From positions 558,001 through 622,000 of the forward strand of contig JAOTON010000386.1 of NCBI GenBank assembly GCA_034440635.1: 64,000 nt of DNA. The letters run 5' to 3'. Under the pieces are notes generated by a model. The model was not told the DNA's origin and ran no database searches. It worked only from the letters and a program-made list of their open reading frames with translations. Origin of the DNA: Lepas anatifera. Taxonomy: Eukaryota > Arthropoda > Thecostraca > Lepadidae. The stretch's first letter is position 1. The number at the start of each line of letters is the position of its first letter. The translations under genes were made by a program, and so were the position numbers. This document shows, one piece after another, positions 37,171-49,143 of this stretch.

Positions 37171-39121
37171 CCTATTTATCGTTGATAATCATATATTGGT
37201 CCCTAGCTTCCTCTCTTTTGTTTTCTTGACTATCCTCTTGAAAATGAGTAGGCAGTTGAACAGGAATCCACCTTCATGCCATGCTGGAAAGGGAACATAA
37301 CGGCGGACCTTACTTGCATTTGCATTTAAAAAGAATAGAGTTTCTGAATGCTACGTTCCATTCCTAGCAAAATGTTTGTAATGTACTGGTTTTCTATGGA
37401 AGAGTTCTTTGTAACGAGTCTGGTCATATTTGTATATGGCAAGTGGAGAAAACTTGCGTAAGCGAAAATATACCGGCATTGTTCAATCCCCCAGATAAGC
37501 TCGATGTCAAACAAGTATATTTGAAATAATAAGGCACTAAAAGAGTAGCAGCTTTAAGTGATACACCTGATTTCAAACCCTAACCTGTATGACGGAAAAA
37601 TATTGAGTTTATAAAACTTCAATGAGGTTCAGAAGAAATGTACGGCTTAATGTTATTGAAAAAAGGGTTTTGTAGCATACTATTATGTGAAGAAGCGTCC
37701 CTCCGAGGAACATGGGCCGCTTTAGGGTAACACAGCTCTAGGATTATTCCGCTCTCAGTGTGTCAATGATAGCAGGCAATGAAGTCTACAAACGGAAGTT
37801 TCTTACCGAAAAAATCATGTGGCATTGAATTCTAGAGACACCTTGGCAACCCAAAGCTAGGTGCTGTCATATGAAGCAGTTGAGTGGATAGGTGAAAGGC
37901 ATTAAAACTTAATCCTTATTCATTTGCTCAGACTTTTTAGTTCCGTCTCTCGGTGCAAAAATAGCCAAAGATAACCAGTGATTTGTTGGCCCCAGATCAC
38001 CACTTCTGCTCCACTCTTCCTGCATCCCTGCCGCGTGGCCCCGTCTGCCCCGCAGCGCATTGTGTATGAGCGCTGGGCGCATCGTCTCATCCTATGCCCT
38101 GTTCCGCTGATGAAATGGTCTTCCTTCAGCGCTGACGCCCACTCTGGCTGCACTCGGCTGATGGTAGGATGGCCGGAACGGCCGCCAGGAGACGGCCGGG
38201 GCGGGTGGCAGATCATCTGCCCTTTCCTGGTATTTGACCAACAGAAATGGAGGTCGCTACCTGGCAATGACAAATGGGGGCCACCTTTTACGTTTAGCTG
38301 CCCATTAGGGAGTGTCACGAGCAAGGAAATTCAAATCCGATGCAGCACAGGCTGACGTGGAGCTTCTCGACCGGTCTGGGCCGGCATGACTGGATTACCC
38401 AAACCCAATCCTTGTCTGGAAAAGAGGGTCAGTCAGACAAAAATGAGAATCCAAATATATATCTGGATCGGGAATGGCCCAAAGTTTATCGTCAAACCGA
38501 TACAGCCTGTCAGAACTGCGTGGATCCATTCGGATATCAAAGCTGTGATACTCTGGATTCCATTCCATTTCCGGAAAGGTTTGCTTGATCTTCATTCTGT
38601 AGAAATACCAGTATCGAGTATGGAGATGACTCCTCTGAACGATTTATGTTACTGCGGTTCGGTTCGCTAGGAGACAATATTTGTTCTGTCCCCGCTGGCC
38701 GACTGACAGAAGAGAAAAGTGAACACAGTCTTCCATCGCTGGCCTGTCTCACTCTCCGTGCTCACTAAACAATATTTAAGATGGCACCTTCATATCCTGG
38801 AATTTACCATTTACTTTCAAACTGAGGCCCACGTTTGACTCTCGGCCTCTCTGGCTCTTATGTGAGTATAGTCGTGCTCATTTGTCCTCTAAACAGTTTT
38901 TTTCTTTTGTTGGTTCCCGACAAAAAATCCCACCCGCCACCGATGCTATTCAGGTCAAAGTCCCCCCTCCCCCTCCATGGGGCTGAGGAGTCAGTGAAGC
39001 AAGAATTCATAAGGATCATGCTCCACAAAGCAGTCGATGTTCTTATCTTTTATTCGAAAAAAGGTCACCTTATTGCTATTTGCACATCCCCCTTCCAAAT
39101 CACGGTGTCTCTCTGACGAAG
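36878..39121. other. First channel intron, proximal part
   Basis: Holds a TA microsatellite and apparently unique sequence. The open frames near 37.9-38.7 kb lack recognised domains. Confidence 0.45.
37118..37172. repeat. (TA)n microsatellite
   Basis: Two TA tracts separated by TTTTA, in the first channel intron. Confidence 0.95.
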
Positions 39122-39276
39122 GGGGTGCGGTAGTGGAGTGGTCAGCGCAGCAGGCTACCACGCAGCCAACCCGGGTTCAAGGCCCGGTGACTTCCCTGAG
39201 CAAGGAGAACACTGGCTCCCGACAAACCCTTCCAACAGGGAAAGAGTTGGCGACACCATATGACCCTGGCAGTTGT
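39122..39276 (+). repeat. SINE with a different tRNA-like head
   Basis: The body (CCCTTCCAACAGGG, GAGTTGGCGAC, ATGACCCTGGCAGTTG) matches the 10.75 and 35.3 kb SINEs, but the head differs (GCGGTAGTGGAGTGGTCAGC, then CCCGGGTTCAAGGCC). This indicates two heads sharing one body. Confidence 0.7.
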
Positions 39277-39639
39277 CTGTAAGTATCATATTAAAATTTG
39301 CGTAGGGTTTAGAAAAAAGTAGCAAAAGTCCATTTCGCCCCACCTAATGGGGTAACATGGTCACCCCATGGGGAAAGATGGACAAGGTGAACAAAGGTAT
39401 CGAACCAGGTCTTGAACATTTCCATTTGCATCCACCCACTAGGCGACTGTCGTCCGCCGCGGGAAAGGGGGCATTTTTTTACTTTTTCCGTCAAAGGGTC
39501 AAAGGGGGACATGCCTTTTCTAAATTTTTTAATGAAGGAGGATGAAAGTATCAAGCGCTGTCGTGGAACTGTGCTTAGGTTGATCCAGGATCGCCGATCA
39601 GGGGCGGGGCACCCTGCCGGGGGCGCCATCCGGGTCAGG

Positions 39640-40050
39640 GGTGGGCGCGCACCCAGGGGGGGAGCAGTGGCCCCCAAACACTTTGACTCCAAAGTGCCGC
39701 CCCCATTCATGTGGAGCGCCGAAGGCGCCCATTGAGGGGAAGGATGAGCCTTCACCTGACTTTTAGAGGCAGTGCTACACTGACTGCCGCCCCTGCACCC
39801 AACATGCCGCCCCCCCCATACACTGACTTCGCTGCTCCTGCACCCGACACACCGCCCCCAAAAAAATTAACTAGGTCTATGGATCAAACAATTCACCACT
39901 CTCACCCCCTCCCCCCCAGGAAGCGAAAATTGGCTGCCCTTTGGGTGAAAAAGTGCGCCCCCCGGAGGCAAAATGCCGCCCCCTCCACCGGCCTGGTGTC
40001 CCCTCTCGTCAGCCGCCCCCCCAAATAAAAATCCTGGGTGCGCGCCTGCC
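39640..40050. mobile_element. Inverted-repeat element with GGGTGCGCGCC ends
   Basis: GGGCGCGCACCCAGG at the left and CCTGGGTGCGCGCC at the right are complements. The interior is C-rich and non-coding. It lies within a second element-like block with GATCCAGGATCGCCGATC (39581). Confidence 0.5.
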
Positions 40051-41584
40051 AGGGGGTGCCACTTTTGGAACGCAAAACATATCAGGTGGGCGCCAGATCC
40101 TCTCGCAGGGCTAAGAGCGCCCCTCCCCGCTCCTGAGGAGAGGAGTTAGAAGCGACACTTTAGGGGGCCATCAATCTGTCAGGGGGCCACCGTGACTATT
40201 TCAGGGTGTGCTGAGGGTCGAGGGGTACAGCTGCCCCTGGATGACCCCCAAATTGAATTATATGTTCTCCAGCACTTCGGGTCCTGTGTCCCCTCCTCAA
40301 ATCATCAGTCTTCATTTATTAAAGCTTATATTATATAAAATTAAATATACTCTTGTGCGGGGTAACATGGACACTATGTCCATCTTGCCCCACGCGTGTT
40401 ATCCGTCTCACCCCACTTGGATCTTCCTAAACAAACTTGGATATGAATCGGACGTCATTGCGATTACACAGTCAGCGACTGCGGTGGACAAAATGTAACA
40501 TCTTGAAGAGCCATATTACGTAATACCAATAAAGTATCTATAGAAACATTTATGCAACGCCCTTACGAATTCTATTGTGAAAAAAACACATGAGTTGCAG
40601 TTTTTACTATTATGAAAATGTTATAAAACCTAGAGAGTTTACCGGAACCACCTTGCTCTGCGACCGACGTACGCTAAACGGAAGCATATTACACGCTTTT
40701 CCCGGTCGTGGCAAACAGTCAGTTCGTCCCAAACAGGGGGTGTCAGTCATGCCCACGGTGTCCATGGCCCCCCCACTTTCCCCTACCTATATTACAATGA
40801 CCTAACAGGAGTTTCAGATATTTTACCAAGGCCTGTGTATTACAGATTATCGTCCATCGAATTTCATAATGCGAACAAAGTTCCTCCAAACTTTAAAATT
40901 GCGACTGTTTCTTTTAAATTTGTGTCTCTCTGGATTTTGCCTGCTGACACAAACCATCATTCCATGCTGGCAGATTATGTTTGCAGGAAGCATAACTAAT
41001 CTCTGACCCGTACTTCCGCGGATAGAATGTATCTTGGCTGGATGCTACAATGTCCTCTGCCACCTACTCTACATGTATGTACATACATGCATACCCACTA
41101 CCCAATGGCATTTAGGATATTGTGTACTAGGTATGCATGTATGCATGCAGGTTTGGAGAGGTGTGTCGGAGCCCCCGCGCTACCCATGTTTCTAATGTAA
41201 CCGGTGAAACGTCTGCAGTCCAAAAACGATAATTTGGTAAATTTGAGAGAATTGATGAGTGCGTCGATCGATGAAATAATTTTAAGAATGGGTCAGTAAG
41301 TTTTTACTCATATGGCTTGAAAGTCAGACCCATGTTCTGTAACCGCCACCATTGTGCAACCGCAACAGTTCCCACTACTCTGTAACATGCGCATTGCAGA
41401 GGCCCTACAGTGCACACCAGAGCTACAAAGCCGGATGTCTTTGGGAAGCTGAAGATGGGAATGATTACTTAATCATATTTGAAAAAAATTGATCACGTCG
41501 ATTGGTCAAGGAATTTTGAGAATCAGTCAATAATTTTTTTGTCAACGTCGCAATTGCATGGTCGCTCCAGTTCGCCTGCACTGT
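40051..41584. other. Intronic, no gene recognised
   Basis: C-rich, element-like text to about 40240, then AT-rich sequence with short ATGTATG-type repeats near 41070-41150. Confidence 0.4.
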
Positions 41585-41960
41585 AGACCAAGTGGTGACG
41601 TCATAGCGTCATATAATCAGGTTATATGTCAAGGTCAACCCATGTGAAGGTCACGGTCAGAGCCAAAGGTCACAAGTCAAGGTCATTGACTCCACTAGTC
41701 CGGTCAGATGCCATTATTCAGTATGCCGTATGTTATGCTAATGACTTCATGGTTAAGGCTACTCAATGTCAAGGTCAGGGTCACAGGCCAATTTCGAAGG
41801 TCTTTTTCAAAGCCAAACCCTCATTTCCCACCCAAAGACTGCTATAGTGTCATTTATATCGTAAATTATTGGGGGTTTGTCATATTGTAACGTCATAGAT
41901 CATTGACCTTAAATGACCTTGGCCTCAAAATTTTCGAGACCATTGTGTGGGACCTTCCCT
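41585..41960 (+). mobile_element. GGTCA-rich repeat block
   Basis: A run of AAGGTCA/AGGTCA and TGACCT half-sites (CAAGGTCAACC, GAAGGTCACGGTCA, CAAAGGTCAC, CAAGGTCATTGAC) resembles the interior of the TTAA elements, without visible ends. Confidence 0.45.
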
Positions 41961-43231
41961 CTATGAAATTAGTCCCCGTTGTGTATTCCCGGTTTGTTTT
42001 TGTAAAATCACGGCATTTCCCAATAGGTCTCCACACAGCCTAGATTCCACCTTTACGACCTTCCAAGGCGTAGCAAATACCTATTGAGACTTCATGGCTC
42101 TGAGGTCATTCCTTTTACCACCTCCGTTATTGAAAAGCCAGCTTCACGCATAAATGGTGTCGGGAAAAGCATCAATCTCTTGAAGGGCATGGCTAGAAAG
42201 AATTGAAAATAGGTAGAAATGTCGGAAAAATTCTTAATCGTCCTGAGTGCAACGTCATCAAACTAAATAATTATGCTTTCGTGTTCATCACTTAAAATAT
42301 GTCCTGCCTCCTATATTGAATCTCTCGTTTGCATTAAAGTATCTAAATTAAAACATTGGGGGCTATAAATTTCACCGCGGAGGGGAGCAGCATCAGGGGG
42401 TGGCATTATAACAACTTCGGGAGTCTTCTGGGCTTTGCAAGGATCACCATCCAGGGATGTGGATTTCTATCTCCTCGCCCCAATGCTGAAAAGGGCACCC
42501 TCTATAGATATTTGGGCACCCCCACCTAAATTTGGATAACCAAGACCAATATTAGGATCCTGTGAAGGTACGAATCTTACCCAATGCCCTTTTATTCAGA
42601 ATTCACTGTACGATACTTAGATTTCAGAGTGTTGTGGGGATGACCCAGGACCCTAAAAAGATGATAAAACAGATGACAGTAAAAGCGCTAAAAGACTTGC
42701 AGCCTAAAAAGCCAAAGTCCAGAAACTAAAACATATAAACCCTAAAAAGCCTAAAAAGGCTACGTCAAGGTAAAGATAAAGACAAAAAGGCGTGGGATGA
42801 GGTAAATGCAACGTTTCGGTCTTAGACCGTCGTCAGGCGAGGGGTGCAAGGTGGAGGTGGCTAGAGGCCTGAGGTAAACTTTTTCCAAATACCGATTGAC
42901 TGGAGGCCTTAGGTAAGCTTTTGGTCGAAGCAAAAAGTGCTGGCAGTCTCAACACCCTCTTACCGAAGGAGCAAGGGAGCACCGTGTGTGGTGTGTTTAT
43001 ATGTCTGAGCATGCGTTTGAGTGGGTGCCCGCGTATGTTGAGTTTACCGCAAGAGTGGCCAGAGAGATGTTGGCTGTTGAGAGTAGGTCTGTATCGCCGA
43101 ATGAGGAATGATTCTGCGATTTTTCTGTTTGGGCCATCACTGGCGTATTTTGGAATTTTGATACCCAGGTTGTCTGCTGTCAGCTCATCATTCGCATGCG
43201 TGGTTAATCTGTGTTGTCCGAAAGGTGTTTC

Positions 43232-43495
43232 CTACCTCTTATTTCTAGCGTCACCTAAGTGTTCGTTAAATCTGAGTCTAACGGCCCTCTGGCTCCCACT
43301 GATACAAAATGAGTTGCCTGGTTCGCAAAGCTTGCAAGCTATCCTACAAATTACATTTTTGGCATGACACTTCCCATGGATACCTGCATGACAGGCGTGG
43401 CAGAAACGACCTCCCCCAGGACACTGTACTGGTTCCGGCGCCGATCTGACCAAAAGATCCTTCAGGGACGTGCCGCTTCTCCACGCCACCCGCAT
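43232..43495 (-). pseudogene. PLE GIY-YIG endonuclease fragment
   Basis: The minus-strand frame ends in FCISGSQRAVRLRFNEHLGD, corresponding to the Y-V/I-G-E-T-x-R-x-L-x-x-R-x-x-E-H block of the GIY-YIG endonuclease domain at the C-terminus of Penelope-like proteins. Before it is a cysteine/histidine cluster (CHACH, CHAKNVIC, CKLC) like the zinc-binding region of that domain. The tyrosine and glutamate of the classic block appear changed to cysteine and glutamine, so catalytic activity is doubtful. It lies just downstream of the palm fragment, as expected. The right part merges into the inverted arm. Confidence 0.65.
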
Positions 43496-43756
43496 GGGAA
43501 GGCCAGAATTTTGAACGATCCGCTTGACTTGTTCACCGAGAGCGTCATCAACAAAAGGTAGAACCAGAGGAGCATAACTTCCCCGGTTTTGTGGCCTGGG
43601 GCGTGGATTTAGAGCTTCGACGTGCAGCTTTCATAGGAGATGGTTTGGGTACACCTTTTTAGAAGAGGTCAAAAATATTTTTGAGGCCCCTCTTACGAAG
43701 GCTTCCGGGTGATCTATGAATTTCCCGAAGAAATTGAGACCAGATGACATATTTTT

Positions 43757-44031
43757 TTAGCGAGCAAGGTTGAGCCGATTAAAAGGGGAGGATGATTGGA
43801 GCTGCCATCGGTTTGAAGAAAAGTTCAGTTGTGTTGCCCCCTGACGTGAAAACCGTGATGAGCGTATCCAAAGAAAGGGATGGAACCAGACGTGCCGGTG
43901 TGCTCGATGGTGAATTTTATGCTGGTATGAAATGAATTGATAAAATCGAGGCAAGAGTCTACAGTCCTCGCCATGCGTCCAAATCCCCAATACATCATCG
44001 ATATATCGCATGTAGACGACTGGTTGATCAC
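43757..44031 (-). pseudogene. PLE reverse transcriptase palm fragment, frameshifted
   Basis: One minus-strand frame gives MRYIDDVLGIWTHGED, which is the Y-x-D-D catalytic box of Penelope-type reverse transcriptases with its usual following G-I/F-W-x-H-G. The sequence then shifts into the adjacent frame, which reads CLDFINSFHTSIKFTIEHTG and then PFFGYAHHG, matching the 'F...N..H..I.FT.E' and 'PFLD' blocks downstream of the box. Fingers and N-terminal parts are missing. This places the element among the Penelope-like elements rather than the LINEs. One frameshift lies near 43960. Confidence 0.7.
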
Positions 44032-44340
44032 ATGGGCTAGCTCATTTAGCGATTCTGTCTTGCTACCTTATTCGGCGATACAGACCTACTCTCAACACCC
44101 AAACATCTTCCTGGCCACTCTTGCGGTAAACTTGACATACGCGGGCCCCCACTCGAACGCATGCTCACTGACATATAAATCCACACCACACATGGTGCTC
44201 CCTTGATCCTTAGGTAAGAGGGTGTTGAGACTGCCAGCACTTTTTGTGTCGACCAAAAGTTGACCTTAGGCCTCCAGTCAATCGGTATTGGGAAAAAGAT
44301 TACTTCAGGCCTCTAGCCACCTCCACCTTGCACCCCTCGC

Positions 44341-44364
44341 CTGACGACGGTCTAAGACCGAAAC
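44341..44364 (+). ncRNA. Hammerhead-like motif in PLE arm
   Basis: CTGACGA is followed by one C, the stem GGTC-TAA-GACC, then GAAAC. This closely follows the conserved hammerhead ribozyme core (CUGANGA, stem II, GAAA). The mirror copy lies at 42813-42836 on the minus strand in the other arm. Penelope-like elements are known to carry minimal hammerhead motifs in their terminal repeats. The extra base before stem II and the lack of an obvious stem III and cleavage site mean activity is unproven. Confidence 0.4.
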
Positions 44365-44545
44365 GTTGCATTTACCTCATCCCACGCCTTTTTGTCTTTA
44401 TATTTACCTTGACGTTTTTAGGCTTTCAAGGGCTTATACGTTTTAGTTTCTGGACTTTGGCTTTTTATGCTGCAAGTCTTCTAGCGCTTTTGCTGTCGTC
44501 TGTTTTATCATCTTTTTAGGGTTCTAGGCCATTCCCACAACACTC

Positions 44546-45459
44546 AGCGGCTTATGGCACCCTATCTCCAGCAGGCCTTCCGAGAACTTATTATAGTTAG
44601 ATTTTACAAGTAATCTAGTTTCTGTTTTGATGAATGTAAATTCCCAGTCCTCATTGAAGACTTACTAGCGCCGGTGGTGATGTCTGGGAATCCGGCCCTA
44701 CCGCTCCAAAAAATGGGGGGGGGCTGTGATCCGACTTTTGCCTACCCATCTATTTCTTTTAAAGGATGGAAATATTTCCAATCTATGTCCATTAATTCTG
44801 GACCTGAACTAAAAACGTGTGGTGATATTCTTGTCTTTGTCTAAACTGGACTGGGTTATGGTACTTTCCGAACATGCGTTAATGATGTGTTGCTACTTTC
44901 GAGAGATAAGCTGACTTTAGATGTTTGAAAAGCCTTCACTTATGTTTTTATTTCTGCACAATGCAAAGCTTACCCAGAGCATACAAACACGGGGAGGTGA
45001 ACAAGAAAGCTTAATTGAATGCCTGCTTTCCACTGAAAAACATTATTATATCAAAGCGTGACTCTCTCCTTCAACGTAAGTTATCACAGGGGCTCTGTAG
45101 TAGAATCGGGAGTGAAGGGCTTCAGCAGCTGAAGCAGGCCCTAGAAGACAGGAAAATGGCAAGGGCGTAGAGAATATCTACAATCAAACCACGAGCTTCT
45201 GTTTAGAGGTCTTTGGCACACGCATCGGAGGATAAGTAAAAAAACTGGGAAAACAAAACTTTTGCATCATCGCTAGGTCTTTACATGCAGCCAAAAATTC
45301 TCAGAATTTGCCCCCAGCCCTTCCCTGACTGGACATGGTGGATCTCCTTGTGGGCTGCCAACTGAGCATGGCGAGACGGTAATAGAAAATTCCACTATAA
45401 GAAAGTGCACCGCCCCAGCTACCTGGAATGTATGGTGACAGTCGATTGGTCGGTTTCAG
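44546..45459. other. Intronic, no gene recognised
   Basis: Apparently unique AT-rich sequence between the inverted-arm PLE and the 45460 exon. Confidence 0.4.
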
Positions 45460-45608
45460 AGCTCCATCAGCCTGCTGAAGTTCATCCGCGGCGATATAGT
45501 GAAGTCGTTCGAGGTCGACGAGACCGCCCAGCAGACGTTCGCCATCACCATCTGTCGCAGGCAGTCGGAGATATTCAAACGAGACGTGTACACAGAAATC
45601 ACCGGCAG
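45460..45608 (+). CDS. DEG/ENaC exon after TM1 with TFAITIC motif
   Basis: The exon begins after ttggtcggtttcag and ends before gtaggag. It encodes 49 codons plus two bases. It starts with SSISLLKFIRGDIV, the end of TM1 and the post-TM1 segment, then reaches TFAITICRRQ. Members of this channel family carry a conserved F-P-A-V/I-T-I-C-N signature at exactly this place. Here the proline position is alanine, while the aromatic residue, TIC and the cysteine are kept. The remainder, SEIFKRDVYTEITGR, begins the extracellular domain. The donor is followed by a CT-rich microsatellite. Codon third positions are GC-rich, unlike the surrounding AT-rich intron. The two spare bases (AG) join the first base of the next exon to give serine. 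Confidence 0.75.
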
Positions 45609-45623
45609 GTAGGAGCCGCTACT

Positions 45624-45668
45624 CCTCTCTCGCCCTCTCGCCTCTCGCCCTCTCTCTCTCTCTCTCGT
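45624..45668. repeat. CT-rich microsatellite next to exon donor
   Basis: TCTCGCCCTCTC and (TC)n starting about 15 bp after the donor at 45609. Confidence 0.9.
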
Positions 45669-45777
45669 TATATGAACTAGAAAATATGCCACAACCAGGT
45701 AACCAGAAAAATGCGAAGCAAAGTTTCAAAATATAAAACATTGTGGGATATGCTTGCTGTCACAATTTTCAAAGCCG

Positions 45778-46118
45778 CATGACGAAGTCCATGGAGCGAA
45801 GCGGATTGAGATTTCTCAAAGGGCTCTATTTTGTCCGCTTGGGGGGTTTAAGAATTTATGCCAGAGCTCTGCAATTTTGTAGGGTGATAGCCGTCTTACA
45901 CCAGACACCCAGACTAAAGCCCCGAATATAAATCAAAAATGGTGTTTGAGAATTTTTGGAACATATTTTTTTCTCATGTTCACTTCTTAAGCGACGAACT
46001 TCAAATTTTTCGCCTTTTGAATAGGCCTTTTGTTCCACGAAAACGCAGTATTTCTGATGCAATTGCATTGACGGCCTACTTATAATCTCGAAATATCAGA
46101 AGGCACGCTTCGGTTAGC
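45778..46118. repeat. Diverged copy of interspersed repeat
   Basis: TGACGAAGTCCATGGAGCG matches 517-535, and CAGAGCTCTGCAATTTTGTAG with the following GTGATAGCC matches the start of the ~1.32 kb duplicated segment (5817, 7147). It shows that the family is spread through the region. Confidence 0.7.
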
Positions 46119-46976
46119 TTAACCCTCGCACGTACAGGGGGTTGTTGCATCCCTCCTTAGGTTTTTCAAGAATTGAAAACGAGCTTTTTAAGTTAGAGCC
46201 TTGCAAGTTTGTAAAGCCTCTGGGGCATTCATTGCGCATGTTTTTAAAAACAAATTTGTTCCTACCTCTTAAGGTCACGAAGCTATTACCTCAAGAGTGG
46301 AAGCATGTTGAGGTCATTTGGGCGCCTGTACCCGTTTTCACGTGAATGCTTCAGACCCTCATCGTTCTTTTGCAGCATTTGTTCATGAACTGGCCCATAA
46401 TGCGTAAAGAAACCATAATATTTTCTTTCAGCCTTCGAGGACCACTTTTATCAGTTTGGACCTTTCATGGCCTTTCTTGACCTTCAATGACCTTAATTTG
46501 ATCTTGCGTGACCTCAGTGATAACTTTGTGTCGAATAACGACTACAAATGCGTGTTTCGATTCGGTATTTCTAAATTAGATGAACACCGAATTCGTTGAC
46601 TTGCGTCCGATACGGACTTGACCCTTTTCGACCTGTGACCTTATTTGACCTTCAAAGGGGTGTAAACAAGAGCAGATGAAGACACCCAGCACTTACTGGG
46701 CGTAAATGATGCAGAATGGCTAGTGAATAGTCAATTTTGATTATATGGACACTAAACTAGTTAGTTTGCATATTTTATGGACTTGACCTTATTTGACCTT
46801 GAAGGGGGTGTAAGCAATAGCAGGTGATGAAGCATGCACTTGGCGTAAATGATTCAAAATTTTTCATGAATAGCCAATTTGCAGCATGAGAAGGACGCTG
46901 AACAATGCGTTTTTCTTCCAACAGGGACTTGACCTTTCTGACCTTTGACCTAATTATATAACCTGGCCACCTGGGG

Positions 46977-46978
<2 letters not shown>
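46119..46978 (+). mobile_element. GGTCA-rich TTAA element cut by CT microsatellite
   Basis: It starts TTAACCCTCGCACG like the 10.1 kb end of copy A and holds dense TGACCT half-sites at 46470-46530, 46610-46650, 46790 and 46930-46960. It stops at a long CT microsatellite, so the right end is lost. Confidence 0.55.

Positions 46979-47072
<94 letters not shown>
46979..47072. repeat. (TC)n microsatellite
   Basis: About 94 bp of pure CT repeat. It ends the 46119-46978 element. Confidence 0.97.
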
Positions 47073-47074
<2 letters not shown>

Positions 47075-48482
47075 AGGCTCTAGGCTGATTTTCTTGTTGT
47101 TAGACGTAGTTTGCAGTGCAAAATGTAAAATTTGGACATAGTTTTATCTGTAACAATTTATATTATAAAAGTAAAAATCGAAACCGTAAATACCCTATGT
47201 AAGTATGTCCGAAATGAACTGAGCTAAATCGGTGTGGAAATATGAACATAGAGAGGTCAGATTGCACATTGGAAGGTTAAAGTATCACTATTTGATATCT
47301 CCCCAATCTTCAAAACTTGTAGGGACATTCCGTTCAAGTTTGCGAGTCTACAAACTTGTAGGGACACTTTCCATAATATCCGTAGTGATAACTGCGGCCA
47401 TGGCCATGTGATATAGTACACCGGAAACCCCTCAAGTTTAATGTTATATTTGTCACAAAACTCACCGTTGGCAGGAAAACAACGTGTATAAAGCGCGGGT
47501 ATCAACCCCATCAATACCAAACAACAAGAGCACAAACAGCCAAACAGAATGAGAAATGAAAATTTATATTGAAGATTATCTATAATAGATAAAAGAGCCA
47601 AGCGTTTCAAGGAAAAGTCTGTTAGCCATATTCTTCCAAAGTTATATTCTTCAGCGGCTAAAAGAATGACACAAGTTATATTGACATGAGACACCTGAAA
47701 AGACTATAAACGATCAAACCCTATTTTTAAGTATTAAGATTGAAATTGCAAACCGTATTTCTAAGTATTAAGGATTGCGATTGCCAGAAATATGATTTGA
47801 TGTTTGATCGCTTATAGTATTTTCGCTCTCATTCCAATATAGCTTGTGTCATTCTCTTTAGCCACTGAATAACTGGCTTTGTCCTTAAAAAATTTACAAT
47901 TTTATACATAATAATAAATTTTTGATATACATCTAAACTTTATATTCTATTGGTATTTGAATTTTTCTTACGCGAACAGGTCAAATGGCCCAATTACAGG
48001 TGCAGCCGAAAATAACACAAACTTACACAAAGTATGCACACAGCAGTTTTTAATGTAAAGTTTACCCTGCGGAATACGATAATTTTATGGTGTTGTCTTT
48101 AAGCGAGCACAATGGATCATGGAAAAGATCTACGTCTCTACAAGACTTTAAACAATATTTACACATAGAAGGTACTCGAATAAAAAGGCTACGGCACTAG
48201 TGTGTTTACATGCGCCCGGCGCACGGCCCAAATCGTCAGAGCACGCGATGGTCTCAGGGGTACATGAAGGCTGGAGGACGGAAACAGGCTGGGAGTCCAG
48301 AGGTCAGAAAAAGTAATTTGGTTCCCCAACGCAGACCAGTTGATGCCCCGAGATGAGAGGAATGTTCCCTCAGAGGCAATTATCTGGCTTTTTTATTAGG
48401 GGCACTCCCAACAGGCACACTTGCCCAATTACAGGGAGTATTGGCGTGTGTGTTTAAGGATCCTCTCCACCGGGTCAGATCG
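47073..48482. other. Intronic, no gene recognised
   Basis: AT-rich. A 145-codon minus frame (47257-47694) has a hydrophobic middle but no known domain. A partial direct duplication lies around 47710-47770 (TTTCTAAGTATTAAG and TTTTTAAGTATTAAG). Confidence 0.4.
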
Positions 48483-48583
48483 GACACGGAAGGCGGTTTC
48501 CCGCCGTGGGGATTGAACCCACGTTAATCCATGCTATCCTATCCGAAAACTGGCAACGAAGCCACTAGGCCACCCCGGCCCCT
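48483..48583 (-). repeat. tRNA-like SINE head
   Basis: On the minus strand GGTGGCCTAGTGGCTTCGTT (A box) and GTGGGTTCAATCCCCAC (T-arm with B box) are spaced as in a tRNA, but the acceptor stem does not close. Confidence 0.5.
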
Positions 48584-49143
48584 GAATTAGAGCTTGTGGA
48601 GCCGAAGCCGGAGGACATGGCCTTTATTTGTCACATTGGGGTAATATAAATATAGTATGTATTAGGGGAAATTGTTCAGAATTAGCTTAGATGGCTTCAG
48701 GCCATTAGAATATTCTTAAAGTGTAAAATAAACCAAAATTTTATAATACTTTTAAATTGTTTGGGACTGAAATATTTTTTTATAAATATATTTTATATAC
48801 ATCTTCCTAAGTAGCCTGGGACACTGTTTCTAACAAAAAATAAATTTGAAATATGTTGGCAACTTCAAAAGTTATGGGCAAATAAATGTTTAACGCACTC
48901 GTAAAGGCATTCGTGTATAACCCCATATCTCTCATAGCTTGCGCTCAATTGCATTCAAAGTTTGTTTTATATGTTTTCTGACATTGTCATTCAAAATCAA
49001 CGTCACTCATACAGGACGCTGCAATGTAATCTGACCTAACATACATAGCAAGAAGAGGCCACACCGATAACGCATTTCGTAGCACACTGCGCATTTGTCG
49101 GGAGAGAACGGGGCTGCCGGGGCACCTGCCACTGACTTTTATG

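Larger units (their letters stand above)
42627..44545 (-). mobile_element. Penelope-like element with ~480 bp inverted arms
   Basis: The two ends, 42627-43106 and 44068-44545, are reverse complements of each other with scattered mismatches; both arms share, for example, GACAAAAAGGCGTGGGATGA or its complement. Between them on the minus strand lie a reverse transcriptase piece and an endonuclease piece in the order expected for a Penelope-like element. Penelope elements are known to carry terminal repeats that may be direct or inverted. The arms contain what looks like coding sequence (frames reading CGVxxYVSEHAFEW on the minus strand), so the arms appear to be an inverted duplication of element sequence. 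Frameshifts make the copy inactive. I could not find a convincing target-site duplication. Confidence 0.72.
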
